Notes under the pieces: generated by a model
What the model was told of the DNA's origin: nothing
The model's database searches: none
The model's input: the letters and a program-made list of their open reading frames with translations, nothing else
Shown: one piece after another, positions 23,520-31,274 of the stretch
Numbering within the stretch: the first letter of the stretch is position 1
Layout: every line of letters begins with the position of its first letter
Translations under genes and position numbers: made by a program
Assembly (NCBI RefSeq): GCF_003751445.1
Contig: NZ_RJUU01000001.1
Coordinates: forward strand, 687,001-751,000
Reading direction: 5' to 3'
Source of the DNA: Streptomyces sp. 840.1
Lineage (GTDB): Bacteria > Actinomycetota > Actinomycetes > Streptomycetales > Streptomycetaceae
DNA length: 64,000 bases

Positions 23520-25337
23520 TCACGCATCGCCGTCCCCCGCTCCGCGCGCCCCCGCGCACGCCCCGCTCCCGGCCCAGCTGGGTGTGCGCTCGGCCGGAAC
23601 AGGGGCGAGGCGCTCGTCCGGGCCCGGCCACAGGCCGAGGACATGGGCCTCCGGTGGGGTGGCGAAGGGGCGCGGGCCGCCGTCCCCGTTCACCGTCGCC
23701 GTGTCCCTGCGCACCGGCGCGCAAGCGATCAGCTCCAGGTAAATGCCGCGAAATGCCGCGAGGTTCTGTTCGACCGTGAAGAGTTCGAGCGCGCGGGCGC
23801 GGGCCGCCGCACCCAGGCGCGCACGGCGCTCGGGGTCGCGCAGGAGGGTCAGACAGGCGTCCGCGAGCGCCCGGGGATTGCGCGGCGGGACCACGAGCCC
23901 CGTCCCGCCGATGACCTCGACGACCGCGCCGACATCCGTGGAGACCGTGGCCCGGCCGCAGAACATCGCCTCGACCAGGCTGATCGGGAAGCCCTCGACC
24001 ACGCTGGAGAGCACCACGATCCCGGCGGCCGCGTACGCCTGGGCGAGGTCGGGGACCTCGGCCCCGCCGATCTCCTCGAAGGAGACCGGGTTGTCGCCCT
24101 CGGCGTGCGCGCCGGCAGCCTCGTCCGGGAAGAGCTGGGCGGCGAGCGCCCGGCACTGCGCGAGGTAGCCGGCGCCCTCGGGGCCCTGGGCCGCCGCGCC
24201 GATGATCCGCAGCCGGGCGTCGGGCTCGGCCCTGCGCACCTCGGCGAAGGCGTGCAGCAGGGCGACCAGGTCCTTGGCGGGCTCGATCCGGCCGACCCAC
24301 ACCAGGGTGTCCGGACCGCCGTCGCCCTCGGTCTCGCCCAGCGCCTCGAACCGGCCGGACTCCATGCCGGGGTAGACCGTGCGCACCTTGGCGGGGTCCG
24401 CGCCGCAGCGTTCCTGCCAGCGGCGGGCATGCGTGTTGCCGGGGGTGATCAGGGCGGCCTGGCGGTACACCTCGGCGGCGAGCCGGCCGTGGAAGTTCGC
24501 GAGGAGGGCGCGCACCGGCGCACTGAGCGGGGTTCCGGCCGTCGCGAGGTAGTGCGACCGCAGCCGCACGGAGTGCTCGGTGACCAGCAGCGGCACGCCG
24601 AAGAAGCGTTTGGCCAGCAGGCCGGGCAGGGCGGCGGCGCCGCCCGATGTGGCGTGGCAGAGGTCCACGGCGCCGAGGCTCTCCTCGTCGTACCAGTCGA
24701 GGGAGAGCGGGCGCAGCACCCGGTCCAGCTCGGCGGCGAAGGCGAGGAGGTCGGGGACGGTGGCGGCCTGGACGGTGCGGCCGGTGCCGGGCGCGCGGCA
24801 GGCCGCCTCCAGGATCCGTACCGCGGTCTCGGAGCGCAGCGCCGCGGGAAGTCCGCCGCGTTCGGCGGCCAGTTCGGCCAGCCCGTAGAGGCCGTCGGTG
24901 AACCGCGTGTCGTCCGCGGGCCCGGTGAGCGCGGAGCCCTCGACGCGTCCGGTGTCCTCGTCCCGCTCACCCCCACTCGCGCCCGCGGCGCAGACCGCCG
25001 TCGCGAGCGCCGTGAAGTGGGTGGTGAAGCGCCGTCGTTCGCGCCGTCCGTAGGAGTGCGCGCCCCCGCCGGTCAGCAGGCGCGAGAGCAGCCCCCTGGG
25101 GGCGTGCAGTCTCAGGACGTCCTCGTCGGCGGTCCACAGCGGGGCCGTGCGTACCCGGCTCACCTGGAGCGGGAGCTGGACCCAGCCGCGCGCCTCCTGT
25201 TCGGCGTCCCGGCTGAGCGCGAAGAGATCGAACTCGTGTTGCGCGAGTCCGCGCACCAGGCGGTCGCACCAGAGTCTGGACTCACCGGTCGCATACGGAT
25301 AACCACCGTCGGTGAGGAGTCCGATCCGCACGAGCAC
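23520..25337 (-). CDS. GT4 glycosyltransferase with DUF3492 N-terminus, PelF-like
   Basis: A 605-residue cytosolic glycosyltransferase. The N-terminal half opens RIGLLTDGGYPYATGESRLW, like the DUF3492 domain of PelF; mid-protein LLVTEHSVRLRSHYL matches the PelF LxTEHG region. The C-terminal GT-B half has LVWVGRIEPAKDL, the donor-site EGFPISLVEAM and TGLVVPPRN. PelF polymerises UDP-GalNAc for Pel exopolysaccharide, so an aminosugar polymer is a reasonable inference. The start is taken as the GTG at 25337, nine bases after AAGGGAG. Upstream in-frame sequence is probably 5' leader. It heads the minus-strand operon: glycosyltransferase, membrane protein, 19-codon ORF, epimerase, GH135. No PelD-type c-di-GMP receptor or PelG is present. 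Confidence 0.78.
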   Translation of the reverse strand: MLVRIGLLTDGGYPYATGESRLWCDRLVRGLAQHEFDLFALSRDAEQEARGWVQLPLQVSRVRTAPLWTADEDVLRLHAPRGLLSRLLTGGGAHSYGRRERRRFTTHFTALATAVCAAGASGGERDEDTGRVEGSALTGPADDTRFTDGLYGLAELAAERGGLPAALRSETAVRILEAACRAPGTGRTVQAATVPDLLAFAAELDRVLRPLSLDWYDEESLGAVDLCHATSGGAAALPGLLAKRFFGVPLLVTEHSVRLRSHYLATAGTPLSAPVRALLANFHGRLAAEVYRQAALITPGNTHARRWQERCGADPAKVRTVYPGMESGRFEALGETEGDGGPDTLVWVGRIEPAKDLVALLHAFAEVRRAEPDARLRIIGAAAQGPEGAGYLAQCRALAAQLFPDEAAGAHAEGDNPVSFEEIGGAEVPDLAQAYAAAGIVVLSSVVEGFPISLVEAMFCGRATVSTDVGAVVEVIGGTGLVVPPRNPRALADACLTLLRDPERRARLGAAARARALELFTVEQNLAAFRGIYLELIACAPVRRDTATVNGDGGPRPFATPPEAHVLGLWPGPDERLAPVPAERTPSWAGSGACAGARGAGDGDA

Positions 25338-25411
25338 ACCCCCGATCTCCCTTGTGGGCGGCCACCGTTGGATCGGTGACTCGCAGCGGGACGACCGTAA
25401 GCGGATACGCC

Positions 25412-25445
25412 GGTGGTGCGACGGACGGTTGTCCGTCGCACCACC
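25412..25445 (-). terminator. perfect 15-bp hairpin downstream of the ABC importer operon
   Basis: GGTGGTGCGACGGAC and its complement flank a 4-nt loop. It lies 77 bp after the ATPase stop and 75 bp before the glycosyltransferase start, both on the minus strand, so it most likely ends the importer transcript. Confidence 0.7.
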
Positions 25446-25521
25446 GAAAGGGGTGAACCGTCGTAACTTTCCCACCCCCGTAGCGTTCCGTCGCGCTATA
25501 GAGGCAGTCGACTACGTACGG

Positions 25522-27111
25522 TCAGACCGCTGCGGGCTCCGCGCGGGCCGCGCGGCGGACCGCCGAGAGCGCCGGATCCAGCGCCGGCACCGCCGCCAGG
25601 AGCTGCTTGGTGTACGGGTCACGGGGCTGTCCGTAGACCTGTTCCACCGGGCCCTCCTCGACGATCCGGCCGTGGCGCATGACGGCCACCCGGTCGCTGA
25701 CCTGGCGTACGACCGCGAGATCGTGCGCGATGAAGACCAGCGCGAGCCCCAGTTCCCGCTGGAGTTCGGCCAGCAGCGCGGTCACCTGGGCCTGGGTCGT
25801 CACGTCGAGGGCGGAGACCGCCTCGTCGCAGACGATCAGTCTCGGTTCGGCGGCCAGCGCCCGTGCGATGCCGACGCGTTGGCGCTGCCCGCCGCTGAAC
25901 TCGTGCGGATAGCGGTCGTACTGGTCCGGGTCGAGCCCGACGCGCTCCAGCAGGTCCCGTACGCGCGCCCTGATCGCGCCCTCGTCGCGCTGCCCGCGCG
26001 CCCGCAGCGGGTCGGCGACGGACTCTCCCACGGAGCGGCGCGGGTTGAGCGAGGAGACCGGGTCCTGGAAGACCATCTGGACCCGGTCCACCCGGCTGAG
26101 CGTGCCGGAGGTGGGCTCCAGCAGGCCGACGAGCATCCGCCCGAGCGTGGTCTTGCCGCTGCCGCTCTCCCCGACGATGCCGAGCGTCTCGCCCTGGCGG
26201 ACGGTGAGGGACACCCCGTCGACGGCGGCCAGGGCGGACTTGCCCCGGCCGAACACCTGCCGCAGGCCGTCGGCCTCGACGAGCACCTCGGCTCCGTCCG
26301 GCACCGCATGCCGGGCGCCCCCCGCGCCGTCCGGCTCCGGGGCGATGCGCGGCACCGCCGACAGCAGCGCCTTCGTGTAGGGCTCGCGCGGCGCGCGCAG
26401 GACCTCGGCCACCGGCCCCCGTTCCACCGCGAGTCCCGACCGCATGACCAGCACCTCGTCCACCGACTCCGCCGCCACGCCCACGTCATGGGTGACCAGC
26501 AGCAGGCCCATGCCCGTCTCGCGGCGCAGCCCGTGCAGCAGGTCGAGGATCTGGGCCTGGACGGTGACGTCGAGCGCGGTCGTCGGCTCGTCCGCGATCA
26601 GCAGCTCCGGCTCGCAGGCCAGCGCCATGGCGATCAGCGCACGCTGCCGCATCCCGCCGGAGAACTCGTGCGGCCGGGAGCGGGAGCGGCGTACCGCGTC
26701 CGCGATGCCGACCCGGTCCAGCACCTCGACGGCCCTGGTCCGGGCCGCCCGCCGGGAGACCCGGTTGTGGACCCGGTACACCTGGGCGATCTGGTCGCCC
26801 ACCGCGTAGTACGGGTCCAGCGAGGAGAGCGGGTCCTGGAAGACCATCGCGGCCTTCGCCCCGCGCAGCCCGCGCAGTTCCGCGTCCCCGGCGGCCTGGA
26901 CGTCCACGCCCGCGACGCGCACCGAGCCGCCGACCTTCGCGCCGGTCCCCCGGTGCAGTCCGAGCAGGGCGTACGCCGAGGCGCTCTTGCCGGAGCCGGA
27001 CTCGCCGACGATGCCGAGCGCGCCGCCCGCCTCCAGCGAGAACGACAGTCCGCGCACCGCCCGCACACCGCCGAAGGAGATCGAGAGATCGGTGACCTCG
27101 ACGAGACTCAT
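25522..27111 (-). CDS. peptide ABC importer, fused double ATPase (DppD-DppF/GsiA type)
   Basis: A 529-residue protein of two complete ABC domains. Domain 1 has GESGSGKS, the signature LSGGM variant FSGGMRQR, and LLIADEPTT; domain 2 has [17 protein letters not shown] and a Walker B in which the usual ADEP reads CDEAVSALD. Each ends with the oligopeptide-binding extension ([24 protein letters not shown]) typical of peptide and nickel importers. Fusion of the two ATPases resembles E. coli GsiA, the glutathione importer. The ATG at 27111 overlaps the permease stop (ATGA). Last gene of the operon headed by the Cys-Cys leader peptide. Confidence 0.92.
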   Translation of the reverse strand: MSLVEVTDLSISFGGVRAVRGLSFSLEAGGALGIVGESGSGKSASAYALLGLHRGTGAKVGGSVRVAGVDVQAAGDAELRGLRGAKAAMVFQDPLSSLDPYYAVGDQIAQVYRVHNRVSRRAARTRAVEVLDRVGIADAVRRSRSRPHEFSGGMRQRALIAMALACEPELLIADEPTTALDVTVQAQILDLLHGLRRETGMGLLLVTHDVGVAAESVDEVLVMRSGLAVERGPVAEVLRAPREPYTKALLSAVPRIAPEPDGAGGARHAVPDGAEVLVEADGLRQVFGRGKSALAAVDGVSLTVRQGETLGIVGESGSGKTTLGRMLVGLLEPTSGTLSRVDRVQMVFQDPVSSLNPRRSVGESVADPLRARGQRDEGAIRARVRDLLERVGLDPDQYDRYPHEFSGGQRQRVGIARALAAEPRLIVCDEAVSALDVTTQAQVTALLAELQRELGLALVFIAHDLAVVRQVSDRVAVMRHGRIVEEGPVEQVYGQPRDPYTKQLLAAVPALDPALSAVRRAARAEPAAV

Positions 27112-28097
27112 GACAGCACCACCCGTCGGTCGGCCATCGCCTGCAGGATGTCGGCGACGGCATTGGCGAGGACGACGAAGAACCCGGTGACGAGCACCAG
27201 ACCGACGACGACCGGGAGGTCCACGTTCCGTACGGCCGCGACGAGTTCGCGGCCGACCCCGGGAATCCCGAAGAGGGACTCGGTGAGCACGGCGCCGCCG
27301 AACATCGAGCCGATGTCCAGTGCGCCGAGCGCGATCACCGGGGCGAGCGCGCCGCGCAGGGCGTGCCGTCCCACGATCACGCGCTCGCTGACCCCGTACG
27401 CCCTGAAGGTGCGCACATGGTCCTCCGCGAGCGTCTCCAGCATCGAGGAGCGGGTCATCCGCGCGTACGGGGCGGCGGAGACGAGCGCGAGGGAGATCCA
27501 GGGCAGCAGCAGGTTCCAGGCCCACTGTTCCGGGTCATCGGTGAAGGGGACGTAGTCCGGGAACGGCAGGATCCGCAGGGCCGTGACGCAGATGATGATC
27601 AGCAGCAGGCCGATCACGAAGACGGGTGTGGCCATGCCGGCCAGGGTGATCCCGGTGAGGATGCGCTCGGTGGCGCGGCCGCGCCGCCACACCGAGAGCA
27701 GTCCGGTGCCGACCCCGAGCACCATCCACAGCACGAACGCGCCGACGGCGAGCGAGGCGGTGGCGGGCAGCTTGGCGACGATCAGCTGGGTGACCTGCTG
27801 TCCGCTCTGGTACGAGAGCCCCAGGCAGGGGGCCGGGCAGTGCACCACACCGGTTCCGGTGGAGTAGTCGCGGCCGGCGAACAGGGCCTGGAGGAAGTGC
27901 GCGTACTGCACGTACACCGGGTCGTCGAGGCGCAGTTGTTCGGTGACCTGGGCGACCTGGGCGGGCGAGCAGCGCGGGCCGCAGGCGATCTGTGCGGCGT
28001 TGCCCGGCGCCACGTAGAACGCGGTGTAGACGACGACGCTGAGGGCGAGCAGGACGAAGAGCGCCCCGCCCAGCCGGCGCAGCAGGAAGTACGTCAT
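27108..28097 (-). CDS. peptide ABC importer permease, DppB type
   Basis: A 329-residue inner-membrane permease with about six helices. The N-terminus (MTYFLLRRLGGALFVLLALS) and the APGNAAQIAC region are DppB-like. The cytoplasmic EAA loop is RMTRSSMLETLAEDHVRTFRAYG, slightly changed from the E. coli form but with the conserved RTARAKG-like spacing. A periplasmic loop contains several cysteines (IACGPRCS, VVHCPAPCLG), unusual for this family and possibly disulfide-bonded outside the cell. It overlaps the next permease gene upstream by 4 bp and the ATPase downstream by 4 bp, so expression is coupled. Confidence 0.9.
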   Translation of the reverse strand: MTYFLLRRLGGALFVLLALSVVVYTAFYVAPGNAAQIACGPRCSPAQVAQVTEQLRLDDPVYVQYAHFLQALFAGRDYSTGTGVVHCPAPCLGLSYQSGQQVTQLIVAKLPATASLAVGAFVLWMVLGVGTGLLSVWRRGRATERILTGITLAGMATPVFVIGLLLIIICVTALRILPFPDYVPFTDDPEQWAWNLLLPWISLALVSAAPYARMTRSSMLETLAEDHVRTFRAYGVSERVIVGRHALRGALAPVIALGALDIGSMFGGAVLTESLFGIPGVGRELVAAVRNVDLPVVVGLVLVTGFFVVLANAVADILQAMADRRVVLS

Positions 28098-29077
28098 GCT
28101 CCGGCCTCCTTCCTGGCGCCGGTGCCGATCCGCAGCCGGGAGGCGGCGCGCGGGTCGAGCGCGGTGCGCACGCCCTCGCCGAGGACGGTGAGCGCCAGCA
28201 CGGTGACGAAGAGCAGTCCGGCCGGGATCAGCAGGTAGGTGGGCGCGGCCTGGTACCAGGTGTCGGCGTCGCTGAGCATCTGGCCCCAGGACGGGGTGGG
28301 CGGTTTGATGCCGACGCCGAGGAAGGACAGCGCGGCCTCGACGACGATGTTGGAGGGGAAGAGCAGCACGGCGTACGTGATGACGGGTGCCGCCAGCGCG
28401 GGCAGCAGTTCGCGCCGCGCGATCTGCACCGGCCCCCAGCCGCTGAGCCGGGCGGCGGCGACGTGGTCCAGCGATTTCAGGGCGAGGGTCTTCGCGCGCA
28501 CGATCTTGGAGATGTGGGTCCAGCCGACCAGTCCGACGAGCAGCGCGATCAGTACCGGGCGCGGGAATCCGGCCGGGACGACGGCGAGCGCGCCGAGGGC
28601 GGCGACCATGACCGGCAGGGCGACCATCACATCGGTGACCCGGCTGAACACCTGGTCGACGAGGCGGTTGCCGAGTCCGGCCGCGAGGCCGACGACGACG
28701 CCGATGGCGACCTGGAGCAGTGTCGCGCCGAGCGCGACGCCGAGCGAGACCCGGGCGCCGTAGACGACGCGGGCGAAGAGGTCGCGTCCGGTGAGCGGTT
28801 CGACGCCGAGCCAGTGCTCGGCGCTGATCCCGCCGAAGGAGCCGAGCGGTACCCCGCCGGTGGCGGAGTCGACGAGCCCGGGGTGGTAGGTGGTGGGGTC
28901 CTGGCCCTCGATGCCCGCGAGCAGCGGTGCGGCGAGCGCGGTCAGGACCAGCAGGGCGACGAGGACGGCGGCCACCAGGGCGGAGCGCCTGGTGCGCAGC
29001 CGCCGCCAGAACGGATGGGCCCCGGAGGCGGGGGCCTCGACGGCCCCCGCCTCCTTGACCAGCAGTGCTTCGGTCAT
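28094..29077 (-). CDS. peptide ABC importer permease, DppC type
   Basis: A 327-residue permease with the DppC-type N-terminal cytosolic tail (ending FWRRLRTRRSALVA) followed by six predicted helices. TYHPGLVDSATGGVPLGSFG and HWLGVEPLTGRDLFARVVYG match the conserved extracellular region of the family (GTDxxGRD). The EAA loop is HISKIVRAKTLALKSLDHVAAA. It should pair with the DppB-type subunit to form the channel. The gene begins 2 bp after the binding-protein stop and overlaps the DppB gene, keeping the order binding protein, DppC, DppB, ATPase, with the two permeases swapped relative to E. coli dpp. Confidence 0.9.
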   Translation of the reverse strand: MTEALLVKEAGAVEAPASGAHPFWRRLRTRRSALVAAVLVALLVLTALAAPLLAGIEGQDPTTYHPGLVDSATGGVPLGSFGGISAEHWLGVEPLTGRDLFARVVYGARVSLGVALGATLLQVAIGVVVGLAAGLGNRLVDQVFSRVTDVMVALPVMVAALGALAVVPAGFPRPVLIALLVGLVGWTHISKIVRAKTLALKSLDHVAAARLSGWGPVQIARRELLPALAAPVITYAVLLFPSNIVVEAALSFLGVGIKPPTPSWGQMLSDADTWYQAAPTYLLIPAGLLFVTVLALTVLGEGVRTALDPRAASRLRIGTGARKEAGA

Positions 29078-29079
29078 GG

Positions 29080-30807
29080 CTACTTGACCGCGACCTGCGA
29101 GATGTCGAGCACGCCGGTCCAGTCGCCGATCACCACGTTCTTGACGGCCTCGCCGTACAGGCGCTTGTAGACCGGGTGGAACAGCGGCACGGTCAGCGCC
29201 CGCTCACCGACCTTCTTGTCGAGCGCGCCCCAGCGCTTGGCGGCGGCGTCCAGGTCGGTCAGCTTGTTGATCTCGTCGATCTCCTTGTTGACGGCCGGGT
29301 CGTTCAGCTGGGAGGCGTTGAAGTTGTACCCGGACGTGACGATCTGGCGTCCGTCGAAGACCGGGGCGAAGAACGGCCCGCCCGAGGGCCAGTCGGCGCC
29401 CCAGCCGCCGAGGAAGAAGCCGGGCTCGGACTTCACGTTGTAGACGGTGTCCGAGTAGGCGTTGTCCTCCAGGCCCCGCAGCTTGACGGTGATACCGGCC
29501 TTCTTCAGCGCCTCCTGGAGCGCGGTGGCGATCTCCGGGCTGGTGGCGAAGTTCTTCTCGTTGTTGTGCGTGAGGGTGACGGTCAGCCCCTTGGGGTACC
29601 CGGCTTCCTTCAGCAGCTCCTTCGCCTTGGCCGCGTTGCCGTTCCTGCCGGCCGGGAAGGCGTCGTAGGGCGTGTAGCCGAAGGAGGCCTGGTCGGGCAG
29701 GAAGGTGGTGGCGGGCTCGGCGAGCGAGGAGCCGCCTGCGGCGTTGACGACGGAGGTGCGGTCGACGGCGTAGGAGATCGCCTGGCGCACCTTCGGGTTG
29801 TCGAACGGCTTCACCTTCGGGTTGAAGGCGATGTAGTTGGTGAAGCCGAAGTGGCCGGTGCCGACCCGGGCGGCGAGCTTCTTGTCGCCGCTGACCTTGG
29901 CGAGCTCGGCCGGGCCGAGGTTGGTGTCGGTGGTGACGGCGGCGGCGTCGGCGCCCTGCGAGGCGGACAGCCGCTGGTTGATGACGGCGGAGTCGAGCCC
30001 GGAGCGGACGTCGATGCGGTCCGGGTAGGCCTTGCGCTCCTCGTCGGTGGCGGCCGACCAGTGGGGGTTGCGCGCCAGGGTGAGGCGCTCGCCGTCGCCC
30101 TCGTTCTTCACGACCTTGTACGGGCCGGAGGCGAGCGGGTGCTCCTCGTACTTGGTGCCGGTGTCCTTGGCCTTCGGTACGGGGGTGGTCTGGGTCTGGG
30201 TGGCCAGGAAGGGGAACTCGCCCTCGGGCTTGTTGAGGTGGAAGACGATCGTCTTCGCGTCGGGCGTCCGAATCGAGTCGAGGCCCTTCTTGTCCTTGTA
30301 CGGGCCCTGGTAGCCGGCGCCGCCGACCAGCCAGTCACGCAGGTAGGGCGCGCCGCCGGAGAGTTCGGCGGCGAAGGAGCGCTCGATGCCGTACTTGATG
30401 TCGGCGCTCGTGATCGCGCTGCCGTCCTCGTACGTGAGGTTGTCCTTGAGCGTGTACGTCCAGACGGTGGCGTTCTTGCTGGGCGTGCCCAGGTCGGTCG
30501 CCAGGTCGGGGACCACCTTCGAACCGGCCGCGCCGGCCTCCCGGTTGCGGGTGGTGAGGGTGCGGAAGACGAGCGAGGGGACGTTGCCGCCGCCGGAGGT
30601 GTAGAGCCGGGCGGGGTCGAAGTCCTCCTGCGGGGCGCTGTTGAGGACGGTGAGCGTGCCGCCCTTCTTGGGCGCGCCCGCCGCGCCGGAGCCGCTGTCG
30701 CTCCCCTTGCCGCTGCCCTCGGGCCCGCAGGCCGCGGCGCCGGCGGCCACGACGAGTACTGCGACGGCCGCTGCTGCGCGGCGCGATATGACGGACGGTT
30801 GACGCAT
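29080..30807 (-). CDS. peptide ABC importer substrate-binding lipoprotein (SBP_bac_5)
   Basis: A 575-residue solute-binding lipoprotein of the DppA/OppA class. From the ATG at 30807 a signal peptide leads to a lipobox ending AAAC, then a Gly/Ser linker. Core stretches include GTLTVLNSAPQEDFDPA, LATDLGTPSKNATVWTYTLK, YGIERSFAAEL, NPKVRQAISYAVDR and YVVHFHLN-type segments. An in-frame ATG 25 codons upstream would bury the signal peptide and is rejected. First structural gene of the importer, about 213 bp after the stop of a leader peptide rich in C-terminal cysteine. That position suggests control by cysteine and a sulfur-containing peptide or thiol as cargo; the protein itself does not reveal the ligand. 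Confidence 0.9.
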   Translation of the reverse strand: MRQPSVISRRAAAAVAVLVVAAGAAACGPEGSGKGSDSGSGAAGAPKKGGTLTVLNSAPQEDFDPARLYTSGGGNVPSLVFRTLTTRNREAGAAGSKVVPDLATDLGTPSKNATVWTYTLKDNLTYEDGSAITSADIKYGIERSFAAELSGGAPYLRDWLVGGAGYQGPYKDKKGLDSIRTPDAKTIVFHLNKPEGEFPFLATQTQTTPVPKAKDTGTKYEEHPLASGPYKVVKNEGDGERLTLARNPHWSAATDEERKAYPDRIDVRSGLDSAVINQRLSASQGADAAAVTTDTNLGPAELAKVSGDKKLAARVGTGHFGFTNYIAFNPKVKPFDNPKVRQAISYAVDRTSVVNAAGGSSLAEPATTFLPDQASFGYTPYDAFPAGRNGNAAKAKELLKEAGYPKGLTVTLTHNNEKNFATSPEIATALQEALKKAGITVKLRGLEDNAYSDTVYNVKSEPGFFLGGWGADWPSGGPFFAPVFDGRQIVTSGYNFNASQLNDPAVNKEIDEINKLTDLDAAAKRWGALDKKVGERALTVPLFHPVYKRLYGEAVKNVVIGDWTGVLDISQVAVK

Positions 30808-31020
30808 CGGAAGGTGACCTCTCGGAGAACTGCCTGGGTGGGGGATACGGAAGTGCGTCCGTGCAGGCGGCGAGAGGGACATGTGCGTACGGCCGGTCGG
30901 GGCCGGGACACCGGAGCTGCCGCGCCTGCGGACGGAGTACGCCCGGTGCGGCAGTCGGGGAGGGGCCGGCCGGCCCGTCGGGGCTCGGGCGGCAGGGGCC
31001 GACGCGCACTCGGGCAGGCG

Positions 31021-31116
31021 TCAGCAACAGTCGACGTCGGCGACACTGTGCCCGGTCACGCCGATGAGCGCCAGCTCGATGGCTGCGCGTTCGGCGGTGA
31101 GGGGGCTGTGTGACAT
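31021..31116 (-). CDS. 31-codon cysteine leader peptide, leaderless mRNA
   Basis: An ORF starting MSHSPLT at 31116 and ending ADVDCC-stop at 31021. A consensus promoter lies exactly 7 nt upstream, so transcription should start at the A of its ATG and no ribosome site is needed. Terminal cysteine pairs before a stop are typical of actinobacterial attenuation peptides: scarce Cys-tRNA stalls the ribosome near the stop and changes expression of the downstream operon. The following 213 nt contain GC-rich inverted repeats, for example the palindromic GGGCCGGCCGGCCC core near 30964-30977. Downstream is the peptide importer. Role as a regulator is inferred; the ORF and promoter geometry are seen directly. 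Confidence 0.75.
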   Translation of the reverse strand: MSHSPLTAERAAIELALIGVTGHSVADVDCC

Positions 31117-31123
31117 GCCGAGA

Positions 31124-31153
31124 AATATGCGGCGACGGCCCACGCGGTGTCAA
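31124..31153 (-). promoter_or_regulatory. vegetative-type promoter of the leader peptide/importer operon
   Basis: On the minus strand TTGACA (31153-31148), an 18-nt spacer, CATATT (31129-31124), then 7 nt to the leader ATG. The -35 is a perfect consensus. The start point is predicted at 31116. Confidence 0.7.
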
Positions 31154-31160
31154 CGCGATA

Positions 31161-31176
31161 CGAGACGACCGTCTCG
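31161..31176. promoter_or_regulatory. palindromic operator CGAGACG-AC-CGTCTCG
   Basis: Two 7-bp arms separated by 2 bp, 7 bp upstream of the importer promoter -35, with roughly symmetrical AT-rich flanks. Geometry is like operators of TetR-type regulators. The regulator is unknown; the only TetR gene in the window is at 34070. Confidence 0.55.
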
Positions 31177-31274
31177 CTATTCGGACAAGTGCGGTGGGAG
31201 ACCATCGCCGCGCCTCCGGCGGCCGGCCTCGCGGCCACCGGAGTGGCGGCCGCTCGCGCGGCCGCGGGCAGGGC

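Noticed and set aside
20687..25379. Two plus-strand frames of over 800 codons
   Set aside because: Antisense to the polysaccharide operon, Gly/Ala/Arg-rich, no motif and no ribosome site.
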